DNA from: Rhodococcus zopfii NBRC 100606 = JCM 9919
Lineage (GTDB): Bacteria > Actinomycetota > Actinomycetes > Mycobacteriales > Mycobacteriaceae
DNA: 64,000 bases
NCBI RefSeq assembly: GCF_001895025.1
Contig: NZ_BCXI01000037.1
Span: 27,917 to 91,916, forward strand
Direction of reading: 5' to 3'
The notes below the pieces were generated by a model that saw nothing but the letters and a program-made list of their open reading frames with translations, made no database searches and was not told the DNA's origin. Shown here in pieces: positions 45,146 through 53,534 of the stretch; within the stretch, counting starts at the first letter, position 1; every line of letters begins with the position of its first letter. The position numbers and the translations under genes are program-made.

Positions 45146-46173
45146 CGGCTGTGCGGCACGAGGGTCTGGATCTTCCTGCCCTGCAAAGATTCCTCCAATC
45201 CTCCGGTGTCGCCGTCGACGGGGAGTTGCGCGCCGAACTGATCTCGGGCGGCAAATCCAACCTCACCTACGGAATCTCGGACGGTTCCTCCGACTGGGTG
45301 CTGCGTCGCCCCCCGACCGCCGGACTCACGCCGTCGGCGCACGACGTCGCCCGCGAATACCGGGTCGCGCACGCGCTGCAGAACTCCGCCGTTCCGGTCG
45401 CGCGCACCGTCGCGCTGTGCGAGGACGACGCGGTGATGGGTGCGCCGTTCAGCGTCGTCGAACGCGTCGACGGACAGGTGATCCGCAGCAAGGACGATCT
45501 CGACGCCCTCACCGACGCCGAAATCGTCTCGTGCACAGCTGAACTCGTACGCGTAATCGCCGAGCTGCACAATGTCGACTATCGCGCAGTCGGACTCGGT
45601 GAGTTCGGTCGGCCCGACGGCTACGTGACGCGGCAGGTGAAGCTGTGGGCCGGACAGTGGGGGCTGGTCAAGACCCGCGACCTGCCCGACCTGGACCGGC
45701 TGCACGCGGCGCTGGCCGACTCGATCCCCGAATCGCCCGCGCCGTCGATCGTCCACGGCGACTACCGCATCGACAACACCATCCTCTCCCGCGACGACGT
45801 GGGAAAGGTTGTGGCCGTGGTCGACTGGGAGATGGCGACGCTCGGCGACCCGTTCACCGACCTGGCGCTGATGTGCGTGTACCGCAATCCCGCGCTCGAC
45901 CTGGTGCTCGGCATGCCGGCCGCATGGACAAGCCCCCGACTGCCGTCCACCGACGACCTCGCCCAGATGTACGCGGTCGCGACCGGACGCGACATCGCGC
46001 ACTGGGACTTCTACCTCGCGCTGGCGAATTTCAAGCTCGCCGTGATCGCCGAGGGCATCAACCACCGCTGGCGTGTCGGCGCGACCGTCGGTGACGGATT
46101 CGACAAGGCCGGCGAATCCGTTCCGGCATTCGTGGCAGCGGGCCTGGCGGCCCTGAAAGGACGGACGTCGTGA
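45142..46173 (+). CDS. APH-type phosphotransferase (ACAD11-kinase/LvaA-like)
   Basis: 343 residues of the aminoglycoside phosphotransferase fold. ISGGKSNLTYGISDGSSDWVLRRPP is the nucleotide-binding region (about 32-57). The catalytic loop is IVHGDYRIDNTIL (about 203-215) and the metal-binding motif VVDWEMATLGDP (about 228-239). In bacteria and in human ACAD10/11 such kinases phosphorylate the 4-hydroxyl of acyl-CoAs. The partner acyl-CoA dehydrogenase is directly upstream, with overlapping stop and start. It does not look like a resistance gene. Confidence 0.85.
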   Translation: MTAVRHEGLDLPALQRFLQSSGVAVDGELRAELISGGKSNLTYGISDGSSDWVLRRPPTAGLTPSAHDVAREYRVAHALQNSAVPVARTVALCEDDAVMGAPFSVVERVDGQVIRSKDDLDALTDAEIVSCTAELVRVIAELHNVDYRAVGLGEFGRPDGYVTRQVKLWAGQWGLVKTRDLPDLDRLHAALADSIPESPAPSIVHGDYRIDNTILSRDDVGKVVAVVDWEMATLGDPFTDLALMCVYRNPALDLVLGMPAAWTSPRLPSTDDLAQMYAVATGRDIAHWDFYLALANFKLAVIAEGINHRWRVGATVGDGFDKAGESVPAFVAAGLAALKGRTS

Positions 46174-46925
46174 GCACCGAGAGCAACGTGACCCGCAGCG
46201 CGCTGGTCACCGGCGCTTCCCGCGGTATCGGACTCGGGGTCTCCACCCGCCTCGCGGAGCAGGGCTACGGGCTGACCATCAGCGCCCGCGACCCGGAGCG
46301 GCTCGAGAAGGTCGCCACGCAGCTGCTCGAGGCGGGCGCACCCGAGGTGCGGACCGTCGCCGTCGACCTCGCCGACCCGTCCGCCGCCGTGCAGGCCGTC
46401 GGCGCCCACGAGGAAACCTTCGGAACCATGCGGGCTCTCGTGCTCAACGCCGGTGTGGGAACCGCCGGCAACATCGCGGAGTTCCCGATGCGACGATTCG
46501 ACAAGACTCTCGCGGTGAATCTCGCGGCCCCGTTCGCGCTGTTGCAGGCGTCGCTGCCGCTGCTGCGCGCCGCCGCCGCGGCCGAACCGGATCGTGGTGC
46601 GAAAGTGATTGCGTTGTCGTCGATCACCGGCGTGTTCTCGGAGCCGGGACTGTCCGTCTACGGTGCGACGAAGGCCGCGCTGATCTCCCTCGTCGAGACC
46701 CTCAACGCCGAGGAATCGGGCAACGGGATCAGCGCGTCGGCGATCGCGCCGGCCTACGTCGACACCGACATGTCCGACTGGATCAAGGAGAAGATCCCGG
46801 CGAACGAGATGCTCGAGGTCAACGACGTCGTCGAGATCGTCGACGCGCTGCTGAAGCTGTCGTCGCGCGCGGTGCTGTCGCGGCTCGTGCTCAGCCGAGC
46901 GGGGACCGACGGCTACCGGGCATAG
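46170..46925 (+). CDS. Short-chain dehydrogenase/reductase
   Basis: 251 residues. Cofactor motif TGASRGIG (about 14-21), NAG near 88-93 (VLNAGVG), catalytic Ser in LSSITGVF (about 150), and Tyr-Lys in SVYGATKAAL (Tyr162, Lys166). NAD(P)-dependent oxidation or reduction of a hydroxy group; probably on a CoA ester in the same pathway. GTG overlaps the kinase stop. Confidence 0.85.
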   Translation: MSTESNVTRSALVTGASRGIGLGVSTRLAEQGYGLTISARDPERLEKVATQLLEAGAPEVRTVAVDLADPSAAVQAVGAHEETFGTMRALVLNAGVGTAGNIAEFPMRRFDKTLAVNLAAPFALLQASLPLLRAAAAAEPDRGAKVIALSSITGVFSEPGLSVYGATKAALISLVETLNAEESGNGISASAIAPAYVDTDMSDWIKEKIPANEMLEVNDVVEIVDALLKLSSRAVLSRLVLSRAGTDGYRA

Positions 46926-46958
46926 GTCCCGACCGGCCGTGCGGACGGCGAACTGGTG

Positions 46959-46988
46959 CGACGCCTGACCGAGCACGGTCAGGCGTCG
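46959..46988. terminator. Bidirectional hairpin terminator over a stop codon
   Basis: A 13-bp stem (46959-46971 with 46976-46988) around AGCA. The right arm overlaps the last codons of the minus-strand gene that ends at 46979. It separates the SDR gene from that gene. Confidence 0.8.
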
Positions 46989-47611
46989 TCGCCGTTTTCC
47001 TTGTCCTCGCCGCGACGGCGCAGAAAGGCGAATCCCGGCACGCCGACGATCGCCTGCCGCACATCCTTCGCGACCCCGAGCAGTTCGTGAATCTCCGGGG
47101 CGACGGTCTCGAGGGTGCCGAGGATCGGCATCAGCGCCGTCATCCGGTCCGCGAGCTCGGGCAGCTGATCGAGCAGCACGACCGCCGCGTGCACTTCCTC
47201 GGCGCTGAGCTCGTCGATGAACTGCTTGGCGAGCGGAGCCGCCTGCCGGGCCATCGGTGCGTAGGTGTCGAGCAGCTCGCTGGCCGAGTCGGACGTGCGA
47301 CCGGCGGAGGCCACCACATCCTGCGCACTGTGCGCGACGGCGGTCACCTCCACGACGACGGCGGAGCTGCGGTCGACGACCTCGCCGACCCGACCTACCG
47401 TCGAGCGGGCGTCGGTGACCACATCGTCGATCCGTGCCACGATGTCGCGGGCGTCGGTGACGACGCCGTCGATGCGTCCCACCAGCGCCTCGGTCGTCTC
47501 GAGCAGATTGACGACGCGGCCGGGGACGGACACCGCGAACTCGGCGACCTCCACGGTGCGGTCCAGGACGATGCGGGCGGCACCGAGAGGCACGGCGAAA
47601 AGCGACATCAT
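46979..47611 (-). CDS. Helical heptad-rich protein, function unknown
   Basis: 210 residues. The central part (about 35-100) repeats units of the form DARDIVARIDDVVTDARS and GRIDGVV, a strong sign of a long amphipathic helix or coiled coil with a period of about 14-15 residues. The C-terminal half (LPELADRMTALMPILGTLETVAPEIHELLGVAKDVRQAIVGVPGFAFLRRRG) is helical as well. No signal peptide or membrane segment is clear. I recognise the type from other mycolata but no function. Start at 47611 (ATG ATG) is chosen by similarity of the N-terminus to a normal start; ribosome signal is weak. Confidence 0.55.
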   Translation of the reverse strand: MMSLFAVPLGAARIVLDRTVEVAEFAVSVPGRVVNLLETTEALVGRIDGVVTDARDIVARIDDVVTDARSTVGRVGEVVDRSSAVVVEVTAVAHSAQDVVASAGRTSDSASELLDTYAPMARQAAPLAKQFIDELSAEEVHAAVVLLDQLPELADRMTALMPILGTLETVAPEIHELLGVAKDVRQAIVGVPGFAFLRRRGEDKENGDDA

Positions 47612-47692
47612 GCGCTCATCCTGCCGGACGGCTGTCGCGGTCCGTGCGGGGGAGTCGGGGAGAGCCCCGGGCAACCGGTACGGCCGGGCCTG

Positions 47693-49108
47693 TCAGGGCT
47701 TCGGCACCGGATCGCGGAGGATGCTTGCGTCCACGAGTCCGATTGCGCGTCCGTCACGGGCGACGACGACCGCGCCGTCGTGGTCACCGATCCTGTGCAA
47801 CGCGGCGGCCGGGGATTCGGTGACACCCACCACGGGAAGCGGCGGGTCGAGGTGTTCACCGATCGGATCGTCAACCGGGGCAGCGGCCAGCGTCGCCGCG
47901 CAGACGGAACCGAGAACCTCCGCGACGACCGTCCCGCCGATGGCCGGGCGAGCCAGCACGACCGGCAGCACGGGGGCATCGGCGAGTACGTCCCGCGCCT
48001 GCGCAACCGTCGCGTCGGAAGGCACGGAACGAACAGCTGCGCCGAGCCGCCCGACGATCTTCCCCACGGTAGGGTCCGGCGCCGCGTGGTACAGGGGAAA
48101 CCCGAGTCGGCCGAGCCATTCGTCGTCGAAGTACTTGGACAGATACGACCGTCCGGAATCGGGCACGATCACGACCACCACGTCGTCGGGTCCGAGCGTC
48201 CTCGCGACACGGAGGGCCGCTGCGACCGCTGTGCCGGCGGAGCCCCCGACGAGCAACCCGTCTTCCCGGGCCAGCCGGTGCACCACCGTCAAGGCCTCGG
48301 CGTCCGGGATTCGCTCGATCCGATCGACGACGTCCGGCCGGTACGAGTCCGGCCACTCGTCCACCACGGTCTGCGGATGCAGGAAGTGACCGACCGCTTC
48401 GACGTACCAGGCGCGTCCGTCACCGCCGCCGTAGACGGAGGTCTCGGGGTCGGCGCCGACGACCGTGACCGTGCCTCCGGATACCTGGGACAAGTACTCA
48501 CCCGCGCCTGTGACGGTACCGCCCGTTCCGATACCGGCGACGAAATGGGTAACGCGGCCACGGGTCTGGCGCCAGATCTCCGGGCCCGTCGTGGAGCGAT
48601 GCGCGCCCGGGTTGGCGGGATTGTCGTACTGCCCGGCGAGCCAGGCACCGGGGGTCTCGGAAGCCAATCGGGCTGCGACATTGCGCACGAAGTCCGGATG
48701 GTGGCTGGGCCGGCCACCGGGTGTCACGTGCACAGTTGCACCATGTGCACGGAGCAGTGCGATCTTCTCGGCGCTGGTCTTGTCCGGTACCACGACGACC
48801 GAGCGGTAACCCCGCGCGGCAGCGATCAGGCTCAGGCCGACACCGGTGTTGCCGGATGTGCCTTCCACGACCGTGCCGCCGGGCCCGAGTTCACCCGATT
48901 CCTCCGCGGCCCGGATCATCGCCAGAGCTGCCCGATCCTTGACGCTCCCACCGGGATTGAGGAACTCCAGTTTCGCGTACACGGTGGCCGCGATACCGTC
49001 TGTGACCGCATTCAGCCGAACGAGGGGCGTATTGCCGACCGCGTCGGCGATCGAGTCGAAGACACCGAGCGTGGAAGGATCCTCCACCTGCTGCTCGAGG
49101 ATTGCCAT
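47693..49108 (-). CDS. Cystathionine beta-synthase/cysteine synthase-like enzyme with CBS region
   Basis: 471 residues. PLP site: GNTPLVRLNAV and KLEFLNPGGSVKDRAALAM (Lys in SVKDR), EGTSGNTGVGLSL, GIGTGGTVTGAGEYL. After about residue 330 comes a regulatory pair of CBS-type segments (GKIVGRLGAAVRSVPSDATVAQARDVL, and ...ALHRIGDHDGAVVVARDGRAIGLVDASIL). This is the plan of cystathionine beta-synthase, which joins serine and homocysteine; cysteine synthase is the alternative. Start 49108 has GGTGG ahead. Confidence 0.8.
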   Translation of the reverse strand: MAILEQQVEDPSTLGVFDSIADAVGNTPLVRLNAVTDGIAATVYAKLEFLNPGGSVKDRAALAMIRAAEESGELGPGGTVVEGTSGNTGVGLSLIAAARGYRSVVVVPDKTSAEKIALLRAHGATVHVTPGGRPSHHPDFVRNVAARLASETPGAWLAGQYDNPANPGAHRSTTGPEIWRQTRGRVTHFVAGIGTGGTVTGAGEYLSQVSGGTVTVVGADPETSVYGGGDGRAWYVEAVGHFLHPQTVVDEWPDSYRPDVVDRIERIPDAEALTVVHRLAREDGLLVGGSAGTAVAAALRVARTLGPDDVVVVIVPDSGRSYLSKYFDDEWLGRLGFPLYHAAPDPTVGKIVGRLGAAVRSVPSDATVAQARDVLADAPVLPVVLARPAIGGTVVAEVLGSVCAATLAAAPVDDPIGEHLDPPLPVVGVTESPAAALHRIGDHDGAVVVARDGRAIGLVDASILRDPVPKP

Positions 49109-49289
49109 GGATCCACCTTTCGGATCGACCGTCACGGTCGGTGTGCTGTTTCCGTCGACGAGGAGCGTGTCAGCTTCCCTTCGCGGGCAACAGGGTTCGC
49201 GTCAGCGTGGTCGGATTCCGTCCCCGGTACCGGCCTGAGCTTCACCCCGACGGCGTGCGCACCCGAATCGGCACGGACCGCTTGCACAG

Positions 49290-49904
49290 TTACACGACGG
49301 AATAGCCTCCGGGCAGGGATGTCCGACCGGTCAGGGCGCTCAGCACGGTCGCCCCGTCTCCGAGTGCGACTGCGATTCTCGCTGCCAGCGGGGTGGTCTC
49401 CATCAGGACATCGTCGGGAAGCGCGAAGGGGACACCCGCGGCGGCGGCGATATCGAGACCGTGGACGGCGAGCTCGAAGGTGCGCGTCGGAAGATAGGAA
49501 TGCAGCCGTATCCCCGATCCGCCGATCACCCGGATCAGCCGGTCCTCACCGGAACCGAGTCGCTCGAGCACCGCGTTCGACAGAGCATCGACGGACGACG
49601 CCGGGTCGGCCCCGAGATCGACGCCTGCTCGGCGGCCCCGTTCGAGTATCTCGTCCTGGCCGAGAACCGATGTCAGTTCTTTCACATGCACGTAATACTG
49701 TTCCGGGCCCGCGATGTCCTCGGTGTCGGCAGGGCTGTCGAGGTATGTCGCGACCGTCGTCAAGGAGCGCGAGGTGTGACCGACCAGGGAGCGGAGATCC
49801 CACTCGCCCAGGCCGGGTGCGTTCCAACGGTTCTCCGGGACATCGCGGATCAGCTCCGAGAAGCTGTGCACCGCCGACGCATACGTCGCCACCGATGTCT
49901 CCAT
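49290..49904 (-). CDS. Mycothiol-dependent maleylpyruvate isomerase-like (DinB) protein
   Basis: 204 residues. The N-terminal DinB-like four-helix bundle shows WDLRSLVGHTSRSLTTVATYL (His in the LVGH motif, about 42), the typical metal-binding start of MDMPI proteins, and HGLDIAAAAG in the second half carries another His. Members transfer or remove mycothiol, but the substrate cannot be told. GGAGG 4 bases before the ATG. Stands alone on the minus strand. Confidence 0.75.
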   Translation of the reverse strand: METSVATYASAVHSFSELIRDVPENRWNAPGLGEWDLRSLVGHTSRSLTTVATYLDSPADTEDIAGPEQYYVHVKELTSVLGQDEILERGRRAGVDLGADPASSVDALSNAVLERLGSGEDRLIRVIGGSGIRLHSYLPTRTFELAVHGLDIAAAAGVPFALPDDVLMETTPLAARIAVALGDGATVLSALTGRTSLPGGYSVV

Positions 49905-49992
49905 TCGACCTCCACCCTCGCACGCCGAACCTGATGGGAGTATGAAACCATGCGCGCCGCCGCCCCGAAGTGACGACCGGCCACCGGGCGCC

Positions 49993-50751
49993 CTACCCGG
50001 AGACGGTCCCGCGGGACGCCCGGTTCGAGGGTGTGCGCACCCGAGTCAGCACGGACCGCTTGCGCAACGTGAACCCCAGACTCTCGTAGAGCCGGATCGC
50101 AGTCGAGTTCGCCGCCGACGCGTGGAGGAACGGAACCTCGCCGCGTGCGCGGATCCCGGCACCGACGGCCCTCACGAGACGCGTGCCGAATCCGAGCCCA
50201 CGGAACTCGGCATCCGTGCACACGGCGCTGATCTCGGTCCACCCCGGCGGATGCAGACGCTCCCCGGCCATCGCGACCAGGCGCCCATCCACCCTGATGC
50301 CCAGATAGTCGCCCATCTCGACGGTCCGCGGTAGGTACGGCCCCGGCCGGGTGCGCGCCACGAGGTCGAGGATGTCCGGGACGTCGGCGGCGCCGAGGAC
50401 CACGAGGTGGGGGTCCGGTTCGACGACCAGATCCGTGCCGTCCATCTGGACGAGACCGAACGAGCCGATCGTCGCCCAGTCCGGTGGCGGTTCGTGTCCA
50501 GGTCCGCGGACCGCCAACTCCGTGCCCGGTCCGACGAACGCGGCGAGATCCGCCCAGTCCTCGTCCCGCATCACCGCCGGGTGCCCGATGTGTCCCGCGA
50601 CGTCAGGATGGTAACCGCCGATCCGCCCCGACCACCGCGCGAAATGCGCATGAACTCCGCGCAGCGACTCCCGGATGGGATCGTCGAGCGGATGGACGTC
50701 CTCGTCCACCGCCGTCGTGTCGACCGTGGGTGCTTTCGTCATCTCAGGCAC
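49993..50751 (-). CDS. GNAT family N-acetyltransferase
   Basis: 252 residues. The acetyl-CoA motif is AVCTDAEFRGLGFGTRLVRAVGAGI (about 180-205, with the RGLGFG loop), followed by FLHASAANSTAIRLYESLGFTLRKR typical of the FR47 type. The N-terminal 110 residues form a separate region with no clear family. Substrate unknown. GTG at 50751 with GAGG 7 bases ahead; an ATG at 50742 is the alternative. Divergent from the alkylation-repair operon. Confidence 0.78.
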   Translation of the reverse strand: MPEMTKAPTVDTTAVDEDVHPLDDPIRESLRGVHAHFARWSGRIGGYHPDVAGHIGHPAVMRDEDWADLAAFVGPGTELAVRGPGHEPPPDWATIGSFGLVQMDGTDLVVEPDPHLVVLGAADVPDILDLVARTRPGPYLPRTVEMGDYLGIRVDGRLVAMAGERLHPPGWTEISAVCTDAEFRGLGFGTRLVRAVGAGIRARGEVPFLHASAANSTAIRLYESLGFTLRKRSVLTRVRTPSNRASRGTVSG

Positions 50752-50985
50752 CGAGCAGCCTCGACCGCGGTATGTGGGATTTCGACAGGGCCGTACGACA
50801 TCGGGTGTGCCTCGCCTTTCGGTCTACGGGATCACGGGCGTTCGAGACGTCGTCGGGTTACGTCCGGGTACCCGGGAAGCGACATACTCGCTCGATACTC
50901 GACCACGGGGAATTCCGCCTGTCACCGGTTCTGTTCAGGCTGCACACAATGCGACCGCGGCCGAAGAGCGGCTCGGGGCGAGCAC
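50752..50985. other. Gap between the GNAT gene and the alkylation-repair promoter
   Basis: About 230 bases with no gene. It must hold the promoter of the GNAT gene on the minus strand, but I see no clear boxes. Confidence 0.4.
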
Positions 50986-51011
50986 GGGAATCGAGCCGGT
51001 ACCCTCACGTT
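50986..51011 (+). promoter_or_regulatory. SigH/SigR-like ECF promoter of the alkylation-repair operon
   Basis: GGGAAT at 50986-50991, 16 bases, then CGTT at 51008-51011 (equally GGAAT-N17-GTT). This fits the consensus of actinobacterial oxidative/thiol stress sigma factors of the SigH/SigR group. It lies about 50 bases before the first MGMT gene, and a second candidate recogniser, an ECF-type sigma factor, is encoded in the same operon. Confidence 0.6.
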
Positions 51012-51025
51012 TGCGTCCGTCCATA

Positions 51026-51042
51026 CGTCTACCCGGTAGACG
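51026..51042. promoter_or_regulatory. 17-base palindrome between promoter and first gene
   Basis: CGTCTACC and GGTAGACG are perfect 8-base arms around one C. It lies about 15 bases downstream of the CGTT box and 22 bases before the GTG of the MGMT gene, so a bound protein or an RNA hairpin here could block expression. The regulator is not identified. Confidence 0.6.
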
Positions 51043-51063
51043 ACTGATGGAAGGATCGAACCC

Positions 51064-51561
51064 GTGAAGGCGACGCGAACCCACACGTTCATCGACTCAC
51101 CGATCGGACCGCTGACATCGGTGCAGACGGACGGAGCACTCAGCGGCCTGTACCTGGCCGAGCATCGGCATCGTCCCGACCCGGCGACCTTCGGTCTGCG
51201 TACCGACTGCGGCTTCGAGCAGATCCGCGAGCAGCTCGACGAGTATTTCGCCGGCGAGCGCACCGAGTTCACCGTGCCGCTCACGCTCGTGGGAACAGAG
51301 CTCCAGCGCAGCGTCTGGGCTGCGCTGCGCGCGATCGACTACGGCGCCACCTGTACGTACGCGGAACTTGCCGTGGAGATCGGCCGCCCCACGGCAATCC
51401 GCGCGGTCGCCGCGGCCAACGGCCGGAATCCGGTGAGCATCGTGGTGCCGTGCCACCGCGTCATCGGCAGCGACGGCACCCTCACCGGCTACGCGGGTGG
51501 GCTCGATCGCAAACGGTTCCTCCTCGACCGCGAGTCCCGGACCGTCCATGCCCCGGCCTGA
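51064..51561 (+). CDS. ogt: Methylated-DNA-protein cysteine methyltransferase (MGMT/Ogt)
   Basis: 165 residues. The acceptor motif is IVVPCHRVIGSDG with Cys near 129, preceded by the HTH-like GATCTYAELAVEIGRPTAIRAVAAANGRNP. It removes methyl groups from O6-guanine in a one-time reaction. It heads an operon that runs into a sigma factor gene with a 14-base overlap. GTG start, weak GAAGGAT upstream. Confidence 0.9.
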   Translation: MKATRTHTFIDSPIGPLTSVQTDGALSGLYLAEHRHRPDPATFGLRTDCGFEQIREQLDEYFAGERTEFTVPLTLVGTELQRSVWAALRAIDYGATCTYAELAVEIGRPTAIRAVAAANGRNPVSIVVPCHRVIGSDGTLTGYAGGLDRKRFLLDRESRTVHAPA

Positions 51562-52048
51562 CCGGCTACCGCCCTTCGAGCGGGTGGTGGCGACGCACGG
51601 CGCGACCGTCTTGCGGGTGTGCCGGGCGTTGCTCGGGCCGGTCGACGCGGACGACGCCTGGTCCGAAACGTTCCTCGCGGCGTTGCGGGCCTATCCGGAC
51701 CTGAAGCCCGGCAGCAACGTCGAGGCGTGGCTGGTCACCGTCGCACACCGCAAGGCGATCGACGTGCATCGCCTCCGCGCCCGCACCCCGGTGCCGACCG
51801 AGACTCTGCCGGAGCGGCCGGCCTCCACCGGTATCCCCGGCTCCGGCGACGACGAACTGTGGCAGGCGGTCGCGGCACTGCCGTTCACGCAGCGCGCCGC
51901 CGTCGTCTACCACCACGTCGCGGGACTGCCGTACGCGGAGATCGCGGCGATTCTCGGGAACAGCACCGACGCGGCCCGCCGCGCCGCAGCGGACGGACGG
52001 GCCGCGCTGCGCCGCCACTATCAGCTCGAGACAGGAACCCGGCGATGA
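51548..52048 (+). CDS. ECF-like sigma factor in the alkylation-repair operon
   Basis: 166 residues. Region 2 is about 13-75 (HGATVLRVCRALLGPVDADDAWSETFLAALRAYPDL with AWLVTVAHRKAIDVHRLR) and region 4 about 100-155 (ALPFTQRAAVVYHHVAGLPYAEIAAILGNSTDAARR). No anti-sigma factor lies next to it. A sigma factor between two MGMT genes and AlkA suggests transcriptional control of the response to alkylation in place of an Ada-type regulator. ATG overlaps the MGMT gene; its stop overlaps the second MGMT ATG (ATGA). Confidence 0.85.
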   Translation: MPRPDRLPPFERVVATHGATVLRVCRALLGPVDADDAWSETFLAALRAYPDLKPGSNVEAWLVTVAHRKAIDVHRLRARTPVPTETLPERPASTGIPGSGDDELWQAVAALPFTQRAAVVYHHVAGLPYAEIAAILGNSTDAARRAAADGRAALRRHYQLETGTRR

Positions 52049-52632
52049 ACCTTCCCCGCCCCGAGGCGTCCACGACCGATCTCGCGTGGCTGCACACCCG
52101 GCTCGTCGTCGACGCGCAAGCCGCCGGCCTGCTCGACCTCGCCTACCGTGTCGTCGACTCGCCCGTCGGGCCGCTGCTCGTCGCCGCCACCGGCACCGGA
52201 ATCGTGCGCGTCGCGTTCGCCGCCGAAGGGCACGACGACATCCTCGACGATCTCGCCTCCCGGATCAGCCCTCGCATCCTCGAAGCGCCCGCGCGGCTCG
52301 ACTCCGCGGCGCGGCAGCTCGACGAGTACTTCCACGGCCGCCGTCACACCTTCGACCTCCCGCTGGATCTGCGGCTCACCACCGGTTTCCGCCGCGACGT
52401 CATCGTGCACCTCCCGGAGATCCGGTACGGGCACACCGCCAGCTATGCAGAGGTCGCGGCGGCCTCGGGCAGCCCCCGCGCGGTCCGGGCGGTCGGGACC
52501 GCCTGCGCGAAAAACCCTCTGCCGGTGATCGTTCCGTGTCATCGTGTGGTGCGCAGCGACGGCGGGATCGGACAGTACGTCGGCGGTGTCGACGCCAAAC
52601 GCACACTCCTGCACCTGGAGGCGTCGGCGTGA
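52045..52632 (+). CDS. Second methylated-DNA-protein cysteine methyltransferase-type protein
   Basis: 195 residues with an N-terminal extension and a C-terminal MGMT domain: GHTASYAEVAAASGSPRAVRAVGTACAKNPLPVIVPCHRVVRSDGGIG. The acceptor Cys lies in PCHRV (about 161). No Ada-type zinc domain. It is coupled to the sigma factor gene and to the next gene by 4-base overlaps. Two MGMTs in one operon may have different substrates or lesion ranges. Confidence 0.88.
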   Translation: MNLPRPEASTTDLAWLHTRLVVDAQAAGLLDLAYRVVDSPVGPLLVAATGTGIVRVAFAAEGHDDILDDLASRISPRILEAPARLDSAARQLDEYFHGRRHTFDLPLDLRLTTGFRRDVIVHLPEIRYGHTASYAEVAAASGSPRAVRAVGTACAKNPLPVIVPCHRVVRSDGGIGQYVGGVDAKRTLLHLEASA

Positions 52633-53534
52633 GCACCCTCGTCGACCTGCCGGTGGCCATGCCGTTCGCGGCTGCGCCGCTGCTCGCAGCGCTGCGCAGC
52701 CACACCGTGTCCGGCCTCGAGCGACACGACGCGACCACAGGCAGTCACTCGCGGGCCGTGCGCGGCGAGCACGGCCCGGCCGTCGTCACGGTCACCCTCG
52801 ACGACACCCCGACCGTGCGGGCGAGGATCGATGCAGCACACCGCGACGACGTGCCGGCACTCGAACAGACGGTGCGCCGCTGGCTCGATCTCGACGCCGA
52901 TCCGGTCATCGTCGACACCGCGCTGGGCGTCGACCCACTGCTCGCGCCGCTGGTGGCGGCTCGTCCCGGGCTGCGGGTGCTCGGCTCCACCCACTGGTTC
53001 GACACGGCGGTGCAGACGGTGATCGGCCAACAGGTCAGCGTCGCGGCCGGGTGCACCTTCACCGCGCGGCTCGTCGCGGCCTACGGCGACCCGGCGCCGC
53101 AGGGGTCGACGTGTTTTCCGCTGCCGCACCGGCTCGCCGACGCAGACCCCGGCGAGCTGCGAGCTATGGTGGGGCTGACCAGGTCTCGTGCGCGGACCGT
53201 GCAGGTCTTGGCTCGCGCGGTCGCCGACGGACTGACCCCGACGTCGCCGGAGTTCCGCACCGCCCTGCTCGCGCTGCCGGGGATCGGGCCGTGGACCGTC
53301 GACTATCTGTCGGTGCGCGCGCTCGGCGACCGCGACGCCTACCCGTCCGGCGACCTGGTGCTGCGGCGCGCACTCGGAGTCGCGACGGCCGGTGAAGCCG
53401 AAGCGCGCGCCGAGCCGTGGAGCCCGTGGCGTGCCTATGCGGCGACTCACCTGTGGACCGAAGCCGTCTACTCGGCGTCCCCTGTGCCGTCCAATGCCGT
53501 GCCGTCCAGGCCCGGCTCGTCGTCCTCGGCGTAA
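52629..53534 (+). CDS. alkA: AlkA-type DNA-3-methyladenine glycosylase
   Basis: 301 residues. The helix-hairpin-helix is ALPGIGPWT (about 215-223) and the catalytic Asp is in SGDLVLRRAL (Asp242). It excises alkylated bases. A Q-rich motif VIGQQVSVAAG (about 131-141) is also typical of the AlkA group. There is no Ada domain. The last 67 bases overlap the convergent PolA-like gene. Confidence 0.9.
   Translation: MSTLVDLPVAMPFAAAPLLAALRSHTVSGLERHDATTGSHSRAVRGEHGPAVVTVTLDDTPTVRARIDAAHRDDVPALEQTVRRWLDLDADPVIVDTALGVDPLLAPLVAARPGLRVLGSTHWFDTAVQTVIGQQVSVAAGCTFTARLVAAYGDPAPQGSTCFPLPHRLADADPGELRAMVGLTRSRARTVQVLARAVADGLTPTSPEFRTALLALPGIGPWTVDYLSVRALGDRDAYPSGDLVLRRALGVATAGEAEARAEPWSPWRAYAATHLWTEAVYSASPVPSNAVPSRPGSSSSA

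Noticed and set aside
45142..46173. Aminoglycoside resistance gene
   Set aside because: The fold is shared, but the overlap with an ACAD10/11-like dehydrogenase points to acyl-CoA metabolism.
47087..49945. 952-residue plus-strand frame opposite three minus-strand genes
   Set aside because: Spans the cystathionine synthase-like gene and its neighbours on the other strand; the composition is low-complexity charged sequence with no domain.
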